Shown: positions 27,171 to 35,453 of the stretch, piece after piece
How the letters are laid out: every line of letters begins with the position of its first letter
Position numbering within the stretch: the stretch's first letter is position 1
Assembly (NCBI RefSeq): GCF_014656415.1
Contig: NZ_BNCJ01000015.1
Span: 49,933-113,932, forward strand
Direction of reading: 5' to 3'
DNA: 64,000 nt
Source: Seohaeicola zhoushanensis
Lineage (GTDB): Bacteria > Pseudomonadota > Alphaproteobacteria > Rhodobacterales > Rhodobacteraceae
Notes under the pieces: generated by a model
Seen by the model: only the letters and a program-made list of their open reading frames with translations
The model's database searches: none
What the model was told of the DNA's origin: nothing
Position numbers and translations under genes: made by a program

Positions 27171-28337
27171 GTGGCAAAGCACAAGTTGGCGGCTTCATTC
27201 GTGAAGTCAGCGCCAGTTGGAAAACACAACGACGGTACGGGGCTGTGGCTGGTCAAGCGAGCTGATGGTGGTGCGCAGTGGATGCTGCGTGTGACCGTAC
27301 ACGGTCGCCGTCGTGAAATGGGGCTCGGCGGGCTCAATAGCGTGTCGCTGAAACAGGCGCGAGATGCCGCTGATCATTGGCGCGCGATCGCCGCCTCGGG
27401 CGTGGACCCCATCAAAGAGCGAGAACGGCAAAACCGCGAACGCGCCCGCGACCACAACACACTACGAATTGTCGCGGAGGAAGCGTTTGAAGCCAAGAAA
27501 GCAGAACTGAAAGGTGACGGCAAAGCAGGGCGCTGGTTCTCTCCTTTGGAACTTCATGTGTTGCCCAAGCTCGGTCAGGTTCCGATTGAGGAGATTGACC
27601 AACGGGACATCCAGGCAGCCCTGTCCCCCATCTGGCATGAAAAGGCGGATACGGCGCGCAAGGCTCTAAATCGTCTCGGCATTGTGCTGCGTCATGGCGC
27701 AGCGCTGGGACTAAACGTGGACCTACAGGCGACGGAGAAAGCCAAGGCGCTTCTGGGGAAGTCTCGGCACAAACCCCAAAACGTTCCCGCTCTGCATTGG
27801 TCGGAGGTGCCGGAGTTCTATGCCAGTCTGGCAGAGCCTACCATCACCCATTTGGCGCTCAGATTCCTTATTTTGACAGGTGTACGCTCGAGTCCAGTTC
27901 GCTTCCTTCATATAGATCAGATTGAGGATGGTATCTGGACGATCCCAGGCGAAGGGATGAAGGGCCGTCGAGATCGAACTGCCGATTTCCGTGTTCCACT
28001 TTCGCGCGAGGCGCTGGGCGTGGTCGACTTGGCGAAACCCTTCATGAGGCAAGGGTACCTTTTCCCCTCATTCAAGAAGGGCGTAATCTCCGATGCGACT
28101 ATGGCGCGCCTAATGGAACGACGGGGCATGGCTGAGCGTCCGCACGGCTTTCGTTCCAGTCTCAGGACATGGCTGGCAGAAGAGACAAACGCTCCCAACG
28201 AGGTCGCGGAAACCATGTTGGCGCACGTCACCGGGACCTCAGTTGAGCGTGCCTACCGACGAACCGATTTCTTGGAACAACGTCGAGCACTGTTGGAACG
28301 TTGGGCTGACCATGTTTCTTCTGCAAAGGTTGAGTGA
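27171..28337 (+). CDS. Tyrosine recombinase/integrase, P4-phage-like
   Basis: The 388-residue protein starts at GTG 27171. It has the N-terminal arm-binding DUF4102-type domain (GLWLVKRADGGAQWMLR, GLGGLNSVSLKQARD), a core-binding SAM-like domain (about 100-190), and the catalytic domain. Catalytic residues visible are Arg in LTGVRSSPVRFLH, His/Arg in HGFRSSLRTW, His in MLAHVTGTSVERAY and the nucleophile Tyr in RAYRRTDFLEQRR. It is full length and probably active. Relatives integrate genomic islands and prophages, usually at tRNA ends. It defines the integrated element of this region, which is visibly lower in GC than its flanks. Confidence 0.95.
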   Translation: MAKHKLAASFVKSAPVGKHNDGTGLWLVKRADGGAQWMLRVTVHGRRREMGLGGLNSVSLKQARDAADHWRAIAASGVDPIKERERQNRERARDHNTLRIVAEEAFEAKKAELKGDGKAGRWFSPLELHVLPKLGQVPIEEIDQRDIQAALSPIWHEKADTARKALNRLGIVLRHGAALGLNVDLQATEKAKALLGKSRHKPQNVPALHWSEVPEFYASLAEPTITHLALRFLILTGVRSSPVRFLHIDQIEDGIWTIPGEGMKGRRDRTADFRVPLSREALGVVDLAKPFMRQGYLFPSFKKGVISDATMARLMERRGMAERPHGFRSSLRTWLAEETNAPNEVAETMLAHVTGTSVERAYRRTDFLEQRRALLERWADHVSSAKVE

Positions 28338-28355
28338 AGAAGGTCACGAATTGAA

Positions 28356-29051
28356 ATGGCTGACATGTTCTTGCCGATCCGCGAACTCAGCGGGGGATAC
28401 ATTGCGTACCCTGGCTTCATGGTCCTTGCGGCAACCTTGGCTAGCAGTCCAGATGACATTTGGCGTGAATACCAAGCGCTCGTAGCGGAAGATGGCGCTG
28501 ACGCTGCTCAACGCAGGGATAGACGTGCGCGCAAAAAACTCAGAATGCGAGGCTATGCAGGGAATATCCTGAAAGAGCTCTGGAGAAGCTCCGAGCTCGA
28601 AGCTCGTGTAAGTTCTCTGTCTGAGGCTCAGTCACGCGTTGCATGCCACTCATACGCTCACAGAAAATCCGGTGGCAGGATCAAATCTCATGGGGAGCTC
28701 TCAGAAATTTGGAGGCAGCATGGGGATGCAATATCTCGCGAGATCGATGATGTTCGGAAAGGTTGGCGGAACTTCAAGAGTGTCTCGCACTATATCGCGG
28801 CCGTATGGACGCTCAACCACACCGAGAATAAATTCATAGAACGTCTGCCCAATGATGCTTTCGTAGCCGAAAAGGCTTTAGGCTTGGCGAAGAGTTTTCA
28901 ACGTTTCATAGAACAAAAATGCCCCACTCTCGATGTGAAGCTTGTGAGAGTTCCGGAAGAAATTGTTGCGGTGCCTTTGCGTCGAATTTCCCTTGCTGAT
29001 GCGTTCTCGAACGATCCGATGCCGCCGCGAGTAGTCCGTCATCACAAGTAA
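28356..29051 (+). CDS. Unknown protein following the integrase (231 residues)
   Basis: The protein starts MADMFLPIRELSGGYIAYPG, 18 bp after the integrase stop, with GAAGAAGG upstream. It is basic, predicted mostly helical, with a charged stretch AAQRRDRRARKKLRMRG (about residues 50-66) that could bind nucleic acid. There are no membrane helices or signal peptide. I do not recognise the family. Its close spacing suggests co-transcription with the integrase, so it may be an accessory recombination factor or cargo, but nothing in the sequence decides this. Confidence 0.75.
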   Translation: MADMFLPIRELSGGYIAYPGFMVLAATLASSPDDIWREYQALVAEDGADAAQRRDRRARKKLRMRGYAGNILKELWRSSELEARVSSLSEAQSRVACHSYAHRKSGGRIKSHGELSEIWRQHGDAISREIDDVRKGWRNFKSVSHYIAAVWTLNHTENKFIERLPNDAFVAEKALGLAKSFQRFIEQKCPTLDVKLVRVPEEIVAVPLRRISLADAFSNDPMPPRVVRHHK

Positions 29052-29423
29052 TTTGGCCGTCAACGTCGGCCGTCCGGCCCGCATTCTGGGTATTGCCAGC
29101 GTCGACGATATGGACGTCAACCGATGGTGCGCGTTGATAGATATGACCCTCGGAGAGGTTTTCACGCTTCTGAACACTGCGCTCGCCGGATCGTATCCCA
29201 AGCCGTCATGCGCCGCGAAAAGAAAGAACCGGCGCTAACCGCCGGATTGCACCGAACAGTGCCGGCGGCACAGCACCTGCAAGACGCACACGGCACAACC
29301 AATGCATTGAAATAGATAGGATAAATTTCAGACTTCCCCCCCCTCTAAAGATGGTCCCCCTATGATTGGTTCGAGGCAGCCTCAGTCAAATTGAGGTGTC
29401 GTCATTCACTTTGGGACAAGACA
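29052..29423. other. Gap in the integrated element, no supported gene
   Basis: A 61-codon TTG-started frame (29053-29238) immediately follows the previous stop but has no ribosome-binding site and no recognisable motif. The rest looks non-coding. The AlpA-like gene presumably has its promoter in the AT-rich patch around 29310-29340. Confidence 0.45.
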
Positions 29424-29618
29424 ATGCACTACCTCAACTTCAACGACCTGCGCGCCAAACTCGGCGGGCGCGCCCGCTCCTCGATCTACAAGGATATCGA
29501 GGAGGGCCGCCTGCCGGGCCCCATCAAGCTGGGTGGCCGCCTCTATTGGGTGGAAACCGAAATCGACACGGCGCTGAGCAGCCTGGGCCTCGGCAGCAAG
29601 AAGATGTCGAGCAGCTAA
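29424..29618 (+). CDS. AlpA-like helix-turn-helix regulator/excisionase
   Basis: The 64-residue protein has the compact MerR-like winged fold of AlpA/excisionase proteins. Helix one (YLNFNDLRAKLG) is followed by the recognition helix (SSIYKDIEEGRLPGPIKLGG) and a wing ending LYWVETEIDTALSSL. AlpA-type proteins on P4-like elements activate integrase expression or direct excision. The basic layout, an integrase gene 1-2 kb away in the same element, fits this. Higher GC than its neighbours is notable. Confidence 0.85.
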   Translation: MHYLNFNDLRAKLGGRARSSIYKDIEEGRLPGPIKLGGRLYWVETEIDTALSSLGLGSKKMSSS

Positions 29619-29723
29619 TACTGAGCAATCGGAATCAGGCTGTGTACCAAGAGCCAGATCTTGGGGACGCTTCCCAGCCACCAGGCTGAACTAAGGCCCC
29701 ACCTCCCCTTCGCAGAGAAAGTA

Positions 29724-29746
29724 TCCACCTACCAGTGGTAGGTGGA
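29724..29746. repeat. Near-perfect 23-bp palindrome upstream of an unknown gene
   Basis: TCCACCTACCA and its exact inverse TGGTAGGTGGA flank a single central base. It lies 36 bp before the start at 29782, a position suited to an operator, or a hairpin in the leader RNA. A similar TCCACC/GGTGGA arm occurs in the hairpin at 30490. Confidence 0.75.
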
Positions 29747-29781
29747 ACGATTCCTTGCGCTCAATTTCCAAGGAGCAACTT

Positions 29782-30309
29782 ATGAGCTGCAAAGACACCG
29801 AGCTGGTAAACTCGGACTGTACTCATTGCCAAGTGTGGCAGGCACACTCGGCGACCATCATTGAAGATTTCGACGTTCCGCCCGACGTCAAGCGTGGCGT
29901 CACGCACCACATTCAGAACACGCCGATGGGGTGGAAAGAGCAGCATGAGCCGTCCATTCGGCTGTTCGAACGTGCGCTCATACTTTGCACGCCAGACGCA
30001 TGGCTGGAACTGCGGTTGGAAATGGGGACCAGCCTAGATAAAGTTGTACTCGAGCTTCTGGCCTTCATGTCCCTGAGGGCCCTTGGCGGCGACACAGCTG
30101 TGGAGACGGCTCATTTGGCCCTTATCCAAGGCGCAGGGCAGCCACAGGCGCCCCTCTTCAGCTTCAAGGACCAAGCGACATACTGGGCGGACATGGCAGA
30201 GCCGGCTGAGTTGGAAGCGTACTGCCTGGCTAGCTTCAAGAAGATGTCGCCTGCCCGGCAAGCGAAATTTCTCGAATACGTATCGAGAGAGAAGCGGCAC
30301 AATGCGTGA
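29782..30309 (+). CDS. Unknown protein of the integrated element (175 residues)
   Basis: It starts MSCKDTELVNSDCTHCQVW after an AGGAG ribosome-binding site. The N-terminal Cys-x(n)-Cys-x2-Cys arrangement could bind a metal, but the spacing is not a standard zinc finger. The remainder is acidic and helical, ending SPARQAKFLEYVSREKRHNA. No family is recognised. Its end overlaps the start of the ATPase fragment by 8 bp, so the two are likely co-transcribed. Confidence 0.7.
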   Translation: MSCKDTELVNSDCTHCQVWQAHSATIIEDFDVPPDVKRGVTHHIQNTPMGWKEQHEPSIRLFERALILCTPDAWLELRLEMGTSLDKVVLELLAFMSLRALGGDTAVETAHLALIQGAGQPQAPLFSFKDQATYWADMAEPAELEAYCLASFKKMSPARQAKFLEYVSREKRHNA

Positions 30310-30553
30310 TTTTGCGGGCATGGTAGATCAGTTGGCGGCACATCCTACGGAAATCCCGCGCGTTGTCCCGGAGCGTTTGCCGACAGCGATTGTTCATCGC
30401 GACCCGGCCAGCATTCCGCCACGTCCCTGGGTCTATGGGCAGCATCTGATGCTCAAACAGGTTGCGGTGACGGTGACTCTAGGAACGCCCGCTCCACCAC
30501 CCCCTATAGGGGGATGGTGGAGCGCAGCAGGTGTCCAAGCCGTGGTGGCGTAG
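30302..30553 (+). pseudogene. N-terminal fragment of a mobile-element AAA/RepA-like ATPase
   Basis: The 83-codon frame contains IPPRPWVYGQHLMLKQVAVT, which matches the conserved segment that precedes Walker A in RepA-like AAA ATPases of phages and islands (usually PPRxWLYGxHLxRGxVSxTVAPGGxGKS). Here the sequence breaks exactly where the P-loop should begin and runs into APPPPIGGWWSAAG, encoded by a strong hairpin, then stops. A functional ATPase would be about 350-400 residues long. I call it a truncated remnant, although a short stand-alone protein cannot be excluded. Confidence 0.6.
30490..30524. repeat. Strong two-stage hairpin at the breakpoint of the ATPase fragment
   Basis: CGCTCCACCA pairs with TGGTGGAGCG, and inside it CCCCCTATAGGGGG is a perfect palindrome, with one unpaired A. 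It lies at the point where similarity to intact ATPases is lost. It could be a terminator-like element, a protein-binding site or a recombination scar. Confidence 0.75.
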
Positions 30554-30653
30554 CGGCCGCCTGAGCTGGCTCCCCCGAAACCGGGTCCTCCACACCAGTG
30601 TTTGCGCCTACCCGGATCAAACTTTCCCATCTGACATCGGAGATCGCACTCAA

Positions 30654-31208
30654 ATGCCCCCCACCACCAAAGCCAAAAAGCAAGACGAACAGCCGTCTGA
30701 CGTGACGCAAGTCAAATCGTCTGAGCGGATGGTCTTGGACTATCCCGCGCCCACGGAGATGAAGACGTTTGTCATGCCGCCGCTTGAGGACCTCAAGCAC
30801 ATGTTCGGAACCGAAACTTCTGAGGCCGCATGTGCCCTCTTCGCGACTGGCCTCATGAGCCTCGGTCTGGAACCCGGACCGGAGCGGGCACTCATGGGGG
30901 CAATCAGCGCTGAAGAGAAGCCCACTTCGGCTTTGGAAAGCATGCTGCTGCAGCAACTTGTCATGACCCACTTCGCGTCGGCGCGCATCTCACTCCACCT
31001 AAACGCGGACAACAAATCTGAACTGAATATTGCGCTGGGCAAGCTGCTTAACGGGACGAACACGACGTTCACCAAGCAGCTCGAAGCCTGGCGTCGCCTT
31101 AAGTCCGGCCCCACCCAGACCATGCGCATCGAGCACGTGACGGTGAATGAGGGAGGGCAAGCGATCGTGGCGAATATGGCCGACAGTGGGGGGCGCCGCG
31201 CCAAATGA
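30654..31208 (+). CDS. Conserved mobile-element protein of unknown function
   Basis: The 184-residue protein starts MPPTTKAKKQDEQPSDV. The N-terminal 30 residues are disordered and charged. The C-terminal part contains TTFTKQLEAWRRLKSGPTQ and MRIEHVTVNEGGQAIVANM, a signature I know from many plasmid, phage and island proteins of unknown role that are usually next to a small HGGXSTG gene, as here. It overlaps that gene by 4 bp (ATGA). An upstream in-frame ATG at 30531 would add 41 residues derived from the hairpin region and is less likely. Confidence 0.8.
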   Translation: MPPTTKAKKQDEQPSDVTQVKSSERMVLDYPAPTEMKTFVMPPLEDLKHMFGTETSEAACALFATGLMSLGLEPGPERALMGAISAEEKPTSALESMLLQQLVMTHFASARISLHLNADNKSELNIALGKLLNGTNTTFTKQLEAWRRLKSGPTQTMRIEHVTVNEGGQAIVANMADSGGRRAK

Positions 31209-31462
31209 CCGCCAACCCCATGCAAAGCGCCCATGCTGCTCCAAGGTGTACCGCACACAGCAAGCGTACCGGCGAACCATGTCGTGCACCCGCTGTCAGA
31301 GGCTGGTCCGTCTGCCGGATGCATGGTGCTCGTGGTGGCGCACCGCCGGGCGCCCGCAATGGCAGCTATGTTCATGGCGCCCGCACCAACGAGATCGATG
31401 TTCTGCGTAAATGGGTCGCCCTGCTGCGACGGGCAACAGACGGTTTGCTGGACGAACTATGA
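31205..31462 (+). CDS. Small HGGXSTG-type protein (85 residues)
   Basis: The protein has RCTAHSKRTGEPCRAPAVRG followed by CRMHGARGGAPPGARNGSY and HGART. The two Cys-rich and His-Gly motifs are the hallmark of HGGXSTG domain proteins common on phages and islands. The Cys/His pattern suggests a bound zinc. Function is unknown; DNA packaging or regulation has been suggested from context in other genomes. It is translationally coupled to the upstream gene by an ATGA overlap, and is the last recognised gene of the integrated element. Confidence 0.8.
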   Translation: MTANPMQSAHAAPRCTAHSKRTGEPCRAPAVRGWSVCRMHGARGGAPPGARNGSYVHGARTNEIDVLRKWVALLRRATDGLLDEL

Positions 31463-31846
31463 AGTGAGCACTTACCGTTTGGCAGGGCTGAATACATCCG
31501 CGGAACAATTCGAAGCCCGCATGTAAGATCGCTCGATTGTTTTATCTGATGGCGTGGATGTACGTAGCTTCGCGAAACTTGCATAGCCGCAATTTCAATG
31601 TCGAGGTCGTCATCTGGCGTCGGGGTCGCCGATTATGCTTTCCAGAATCGGTGGTCTCCTTCGCCGGAGACCACCACGAACAAGGCTTCCATTATTGTCG
31701 CGGAAGAAATAGTGGCCCAGCTTGCTCGGCTCTCAATTAGGGTTAGATCAGATCTGAACACGGCTCTGGAAAGAACGCGGCCGCCGATCGCAACTTGGTC
31801 TGACCAGCGCAATGAAGCGCGTTAGGGGACTATCTGACTGCCAGTA
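31463..31846. other. Right end of the integrated element, no gene; contains a perfect hairpin
   Basis: No frame here is convincing. GGTGGTCTCC at 31650-31659 pairs perfectly with GGAGACCACC at 31666-31675 across six bases; no T-run follows. Composition rises to the high-GC background at about 31.85 kb, so the element probably ends in this gap. I could not find a direct repeat matching the sequence upstream of the integrase. Confidence 0.55.
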
Positions 31847-33280
31847 TCACCCCAGGCGCGTTATGAACCGCGTTTGGAGATAGGCGTCGAGAGCGTCAGC
31901 GCCGCCTTCTGTTCCCATCCCGCTGTCGTTGATGCCGCCGAACGGCACCTCGGGCAGGCCCAGGCCGACATGATTGATCGTCAGCATCCCGGATTGAATT
32001 TGATCCTGCAGCCTTTGCGCGCGCGCAGAAGATCCTGTCCATGCATAAGCGGCGAGGCCATAAGCCAGCCGGTTCGCCTCGGCGAATGCATCGTCATCGT
32101 TATCGAACCTGTTGATCACGGCGACGGGCCCGAAGGGCTCCTCGTTCATGATGACGGCGTCCACCGGAACGTCAGTCAGTACCGTCGGCTCGAAGAACCA
32201 GCCCTCGTTGCCGACCCGACGACCGCCGGTGCGGAGCTTGGCGCCGCGGTCTACGGCATCACCGATCATGCGCTCGAGCGCCGGGATGCGGCGTTCGTTG
32301 GCCAGCGGCCCCATGTCGTTCGCCGGATCGGTGGCCGGGCCGACCTTCATCGCCTCGGCCCTGGTGACGAAATTGTCGATGAATTGATCGGCGACGGCGG
32401 ATTGGACGAGGAAGCGGGTCGGCGAGACACAGACCTGCCCGGCATTGCGGAACTTGGTCGCCGCGAGCGTCGCCGCCGCAACATCGACATCGGCGTCATC
32501 GAACACCAGAACCGGGGCGTGGCCGCCAAGTTCCATGGTTGCCCGCTTCATGTGCTGCCCCGCGATGCCGGCAAGTATCTTCCCTACCGGCGTCGAACCG
32601 GTGAAGGAGATCTTGCGGATCACCGGATGCGGGATCAGGTATTCCGAAATCTGCGCCGGGTCGCCGTAGACGAGGTTGAGCACACCGGCCGGAATGCCGG
32701 CATCGGCGAAACATCTGATCAGCGCGGCAGGCGAGGCCGGGGTCTCCTCGGGAGCCTTGACGATGATACTGCACCCGGCGGCAAGCGCCGCAGAGACCTT
32801 GCGCACAACCTGGTTGATCGGGAAGTTCCACGGGGTGAAGGCCGCCACTGGTCCGACCGCCTCCTTGACCGTCAACTGGGTCACGCCCGGCACACGGGAC
32901 GGGATGACCCGGCCATAGGAGCGGCGACCCTCTTCCGCGAACCATTCGATGATGTCGGCTCCCGACATCGCCTCGGCCCTGGACTGCACCAGGGGCTTGC
33001 CCTGTTCCGCCGACATTAACTCGGAGATTTCCCCGGCACGCTCGCGCAGCAGCTGGGCCGCCCGCTGCATGATCTTCGACCGCTCCAGCGGCGACGATAC
33101 CTTCCAGGCCAGGAAGCTCCGCTCGGCGGCGGAGAGCGCCAGGTCGAGATCCTCGATCGCGGCCTTGGCCACGGCGCCAATCCGACGGCCGGTGGCAGGA
33201 TTGACAACCTCGATCGTCTCTCCGGACAAGGCCGGTCGCCACTCTCCGTTGATAAACAGTTTGGTGTCGTGGGCTTGCAT
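31847..33280 (-). CDS. NAD(P)-dependent aldehyde dehydrogenase, succinate-semialdehyde type
   Basis: The 477-residue enzyme has the full catalytic set: Asn152 in PWNFPINQ, Lys175 in SIIVKAPEE, general-base Glu250 in MELGGHAP and nucleophile Cys284 in [12 protein letters not shown]. Overall it resembles GabD-type semialdehyde dehydrogenases. ATG 33280 places the FINGEW segment at the usual distance, so the upstream ATG at 33364 is not used. It is the last gene on the minus-strand operon, 135 bp after the transporter gene with a hairpin between. It could oxidise an aldehyde made by the class III aminotransferase at 50612, or malonate semialdehyde from the CoA branch (inference). Confidence 0.92.
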   Translation of the reverse strand: MQAHDTKLFINGEWRPALSGETIEVVNPATGRRIGAVAKAAIEDLDLALSAAERSFLAWKVSSPLERSKIMQRAAQLLRERAGEISELMSAEQGKPLVQSRAEAMSGADIIEWFAEEGRRSYGRVIPSRVPGVTQLTVKEAVGPVAAFTPWNFPINQVVRKVSAALAAGCSIIVKAPEETPASPAALIRCFADAGIPAGVLNLVYGDPAQISEYLIPHPVIRKISFTGSTPVGKILAGIAGQHMKRATMELGGHAPVLVFDDADVDVAAATLAATKFRNAGQVCVSPTRFLVQSAVADQFIDNFVTRAEAMKVGPATDPANDMGPLANERRIPALERMIGDAVDRGAKLRTGGRRVGNEGWFFEPTVLTDVPVDAVIMNEEPFGPVAVINRFDNDDDAFAEANRLAYGLAAYAWTGSSARAQRLQDQIQSGMLTINHVGLGLPEVPFGGINDSGMGTEGGADALDAYLQTRFITRLG

Positions 33281-33365
33281 TCTGTTTGACCTTTCAGGGT
33301 TTGCTATTGCTTGCGGCCGGCATGTCATGATTTCCGCCGCGATATACCGGTGACCTTCCAGCAAG

Positions 33366-33389
33366 GACGGGGCGGCGAACCGCCCCGTC
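33366..33389 (-). terminator. Hairpin between the tctA-type gene and the aldehyde dehydrogenase gene
   Basis: GACGGGGCGG and CCGCCCCGTC form a perfect 10-bp stem with a CGAA tetraloop, 26 bp after the transporter stop. There is no T-run, so it may act as a partial terminator or as a 3'-end stabiliser that lowers expression of the downstream gene. Confidence 0.55.
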
Positions 33390-33415
33390 GGGGAAACTGC
33401 AGTGATTGTGGTGCG

Positions 33416-34918
33416 TCAGCTCGTCCTTTGCCGGAGGCGGCGCTCTTTCAAGGCAGGCATCGCAAACCGCCCGACAATCGCCACCAGGGTCGCGGCATAG
33501 AAGAGCAGCGCGAGGTAGCTGTCGAAGAACGCGGCGTAGTCCCCTTTGGAGATGATCAGCACCCGCTGCATGTTGTTCTCGAGCAGCGGCGAGAGCACGA
33601 AGCCGATCAGGAAGGCAGCCTCGGGAATGCGCAGCGCCCGGAATCCAATACCCACGGCCCCGGCGACCAGCATCACCCAGACGTCGAAGATCGAATTCGA
33701 GATCGCAAAGGCACCGATCACCGTCAGCACTAGTACCACTGGGAACAGCACGTCGCGCGGCACTTCGACGATGCGCTGGATGTAGCGCGTGCCATAGCGA
33801 CCAACGACCAAAACGATTGCCGAGGAGACGATCAGCGTGATGTAGAGCGCGTGGATGAAGTCCATGTCATTGGCGAAGAGCAACGGCCCCGGCGCCAGGC
33901 CGTGGAAGTAGAAAGCGCCCAGCAGCATTGCGCCGACGATATCGCCGGGAATGCCCAAAGCCAGTAGCGGGATCAGGGTCGAGGCCCCGGTGCCGCTGTT
34001 CGCGCTCTCGGCGGCGGCAACGCCCGAGAGCGCGCCCTTGCCGAACTCCTCTCGGTCCGGCGCGGACCGGCGCGCCTCGGCATAGGCCACGAAGGTCGAG
34101 GCGGTCGCGCCGATGCCGGGGATCGCGCCGAGAATTACGCCGATACCCCCGCCCTTGAGGATTGTCGGCAGGACCATTCGGAAGTTGGCCATCGACAGCC
34201 GGCGCGAGGCGCCCTCTGCCAGCTTGCCCGCGCCAGACCTCGGCTGCCTTCGCCCGAAGTAGAACATCAGGATATCGGGTAGCGCGAAGAGCCCGACCAG
34301 CAGCGGCATGAAGGCGATGCCGTCATAGAGATGCGCCGAGCCGAAGGTGAAGCGCTCCGAGCCATAGACGAGGTCCAGTCCGACGGTGCCAGCGAGCAGG
34401 CCAAGCAGCCCGCCGACGATGCCGCGCAACAGTCCCGAGGTGGAGATTGCTGCAATCACCGTCAGCGAGAAGACGATCAGTGCGAAGAGCTCGACCGGGC
34501 CGAACTGCAGGCCCAGCTGCGCCAGCGAACCGGCCAGCAGGATCAGCGCTAGAACCGAGATCAGGTCGCCCAGGAAAGAGGCCCAGAGCGCTGTGTCGAG
34601 CGCCTCTCCGGCGCGACCCTTGCGGGCCAGGGGATAACCGTCGAGCATCGTGCAGGCGGCCGCCGGCGTGCCGGGTACGTTGAGCAGGATCGCCGAGATC
34701 GAACCGCCGAACAGCCCGCCCTTGGAGATCCCGAAGATCAGAACGAGACCGGGAAGAGGGTCAAGAAATAGGGTGAATGGCAGCAGGACCGAGATCGACA
34801 TGGTGATCGTCAGTCCCGGAATTGCGCCGATGATGGCCCCCATGATCACCCCGAGCGGCAGGAAGATCAGAACCTTCCAGTCGAGGATCATGGAGAAGAC
34901 GCTGGCCCAGTGTTCCAT
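33416..34918 (-). CDS. tctA: Tripartite tricarboxylate transporter, large permease subunit (TctA type)
   Basis: The 500-residue protein has about 12 transmembrane helices and the duplicated TctA motif: GAIIGAIPGLTITMS near the N-terminus and GVILGAIPGIGATAS in the second half. It also has SAILLNVPGTPAAA. It forms the transport channel for a carboxylate delivered by a periplasmic TctC protein. It is encoded 9 bp downstream of the tctB-type gene. The importer belongs to the thiol-dioxygenase operon, so it is a strong candidate for taking up that pathway's carboxylate. Confidence 0.94.
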   Translation of the reverse strand: MEHWASVFSMILDWKVLIFLPLGVIMGAIIGAIPGLTITMSISVLLPFTLFLDPLPGLVLIFGISKGGLFGGSISAILLNVPGTPAAACTMLDGYPLARKGRAGEALDTALWASFLGDLISVLALILLAGSLAQLGLQFGPVELFALIVFSLTVIAAISTSGLLRGIVGGLLGLLAGTVGLDLVYGSERFTFGSAHLYDGIAFMPLLVGLFALPDILMFYFGRRQPRSGAGKLAEGASRRLSMANFRMVLPTILKGGGIGVILGAIPGIGATASTFVAYAEARRSAPDREEFGKGALSGVAAAESANSGTGASTLIPLLALGIPGDIVGAMLLGAFYFHGLAPGPLLFANDMDFIHALYITLIVSSAIVLVVGRYGTRYIQRIVEVPRDVLFPVVLVLTVIGAFAISNSIFDVWVMLVAGAVGIGFRALRIPEAAFLIGFVLSPLLENNMQRVLIISKGDYAAFFDSYLALLFYAATLVAIVGRFAMPALKERRLRQRTS

Positions 34919-34927
34919 GCGCGCTCC

Positions 34928-35392
34928 TCAGAACAGCAGTCGCAGCGTGCTAGGCATGGGAACACCCGCAAGCTCGATAAAAATGATGTGGATGGCGATG
35001 GCAAAGCCCGCCGCAACCGCAAGCCCTCTCCCCCAGCCGATATCCGCCGTGAAGACGAACAGCGCTAGGGTAAAGGTAAAGGTGCCGGCCTCGATGCCGA
35101 TCACCGGGATCAGCAGGACGAAGCCAAGCAGCGCCGCCGCGAAGGGCAGCGCCCGCGCGGCACGGATCTCACCGGGCGAGACAGCTTCGGTGGGAGCGCC
35201 CAGCGCGCCGAAGGCTAGCAGAAGCAGCCCCGTGATAAGCACCAGCCAGGCGAGGTGGGTTGGAAAGTCGCCGGGGGCGAGCGAATGGGGCTGGGTGAAG
35301 CCCGGATCGTCGATGCCATTCGGGACCACGACCGCGACCAGCAGAATGCCGATCAGGACAGTCACAAGTCCGGGGATCAATCGCAGGATCAT
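34928..35392 (-). CDS. tctB: Tripartite tricarboxylate transporter, small permease subunit (TctB type)
   Basis: A 154-residue protein with four hydrophobic helices. It starts MILRLIPGLVTVLIGILLV and has the poorly conserved but typical size and topology of TctB. Assignment relies on position between the tctC- and tctA-type genes and on the helix pattern. TctB is needed for transport together with TctA. Confidence 0.85.
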   Translation of the reverse strand: MILRLIPGLVTVLIGILLVAVVVPNGIDDPGFTQPHSLAPGDFPTHLAWLVLITGLLLLAFGALGAPTEAVSPGEIRAARALPFAAALLGFVLLIPVIGIEAGTFTFTLALFVFTADIGWGRGLAVAAGFAIAIHIIFIELAGVPMPSTLRLLF

Positions 35393-35453
35393 GCGAAACC
35401 TCCTGGATGTGCCGCGCGGTTCCGCGTCGCTGCGGCGGCCGCGCGGCGGGCCA

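Noticed and set aside
29053..29238. 61-codon TTG-started frame after the unknown integrase-linked gene
   Set aside because: No ribosome-binding site, rare start codon, no motif.
27171..31462. Toxin-antitoxin or restriction-modification cargo in the integrated element
   Set aside because: I looked for toxin-antitoxin pairs, methylase motifs and nuclease signatures among the genes here and saw none.
31650..31675. Perfect 10-bp hairpin as an intrinsic terminator of the element's last gene
   Set aside because: It has no following T-run and lies almost 190 bp after the stop, so I list it only as a hairpin within the gap.
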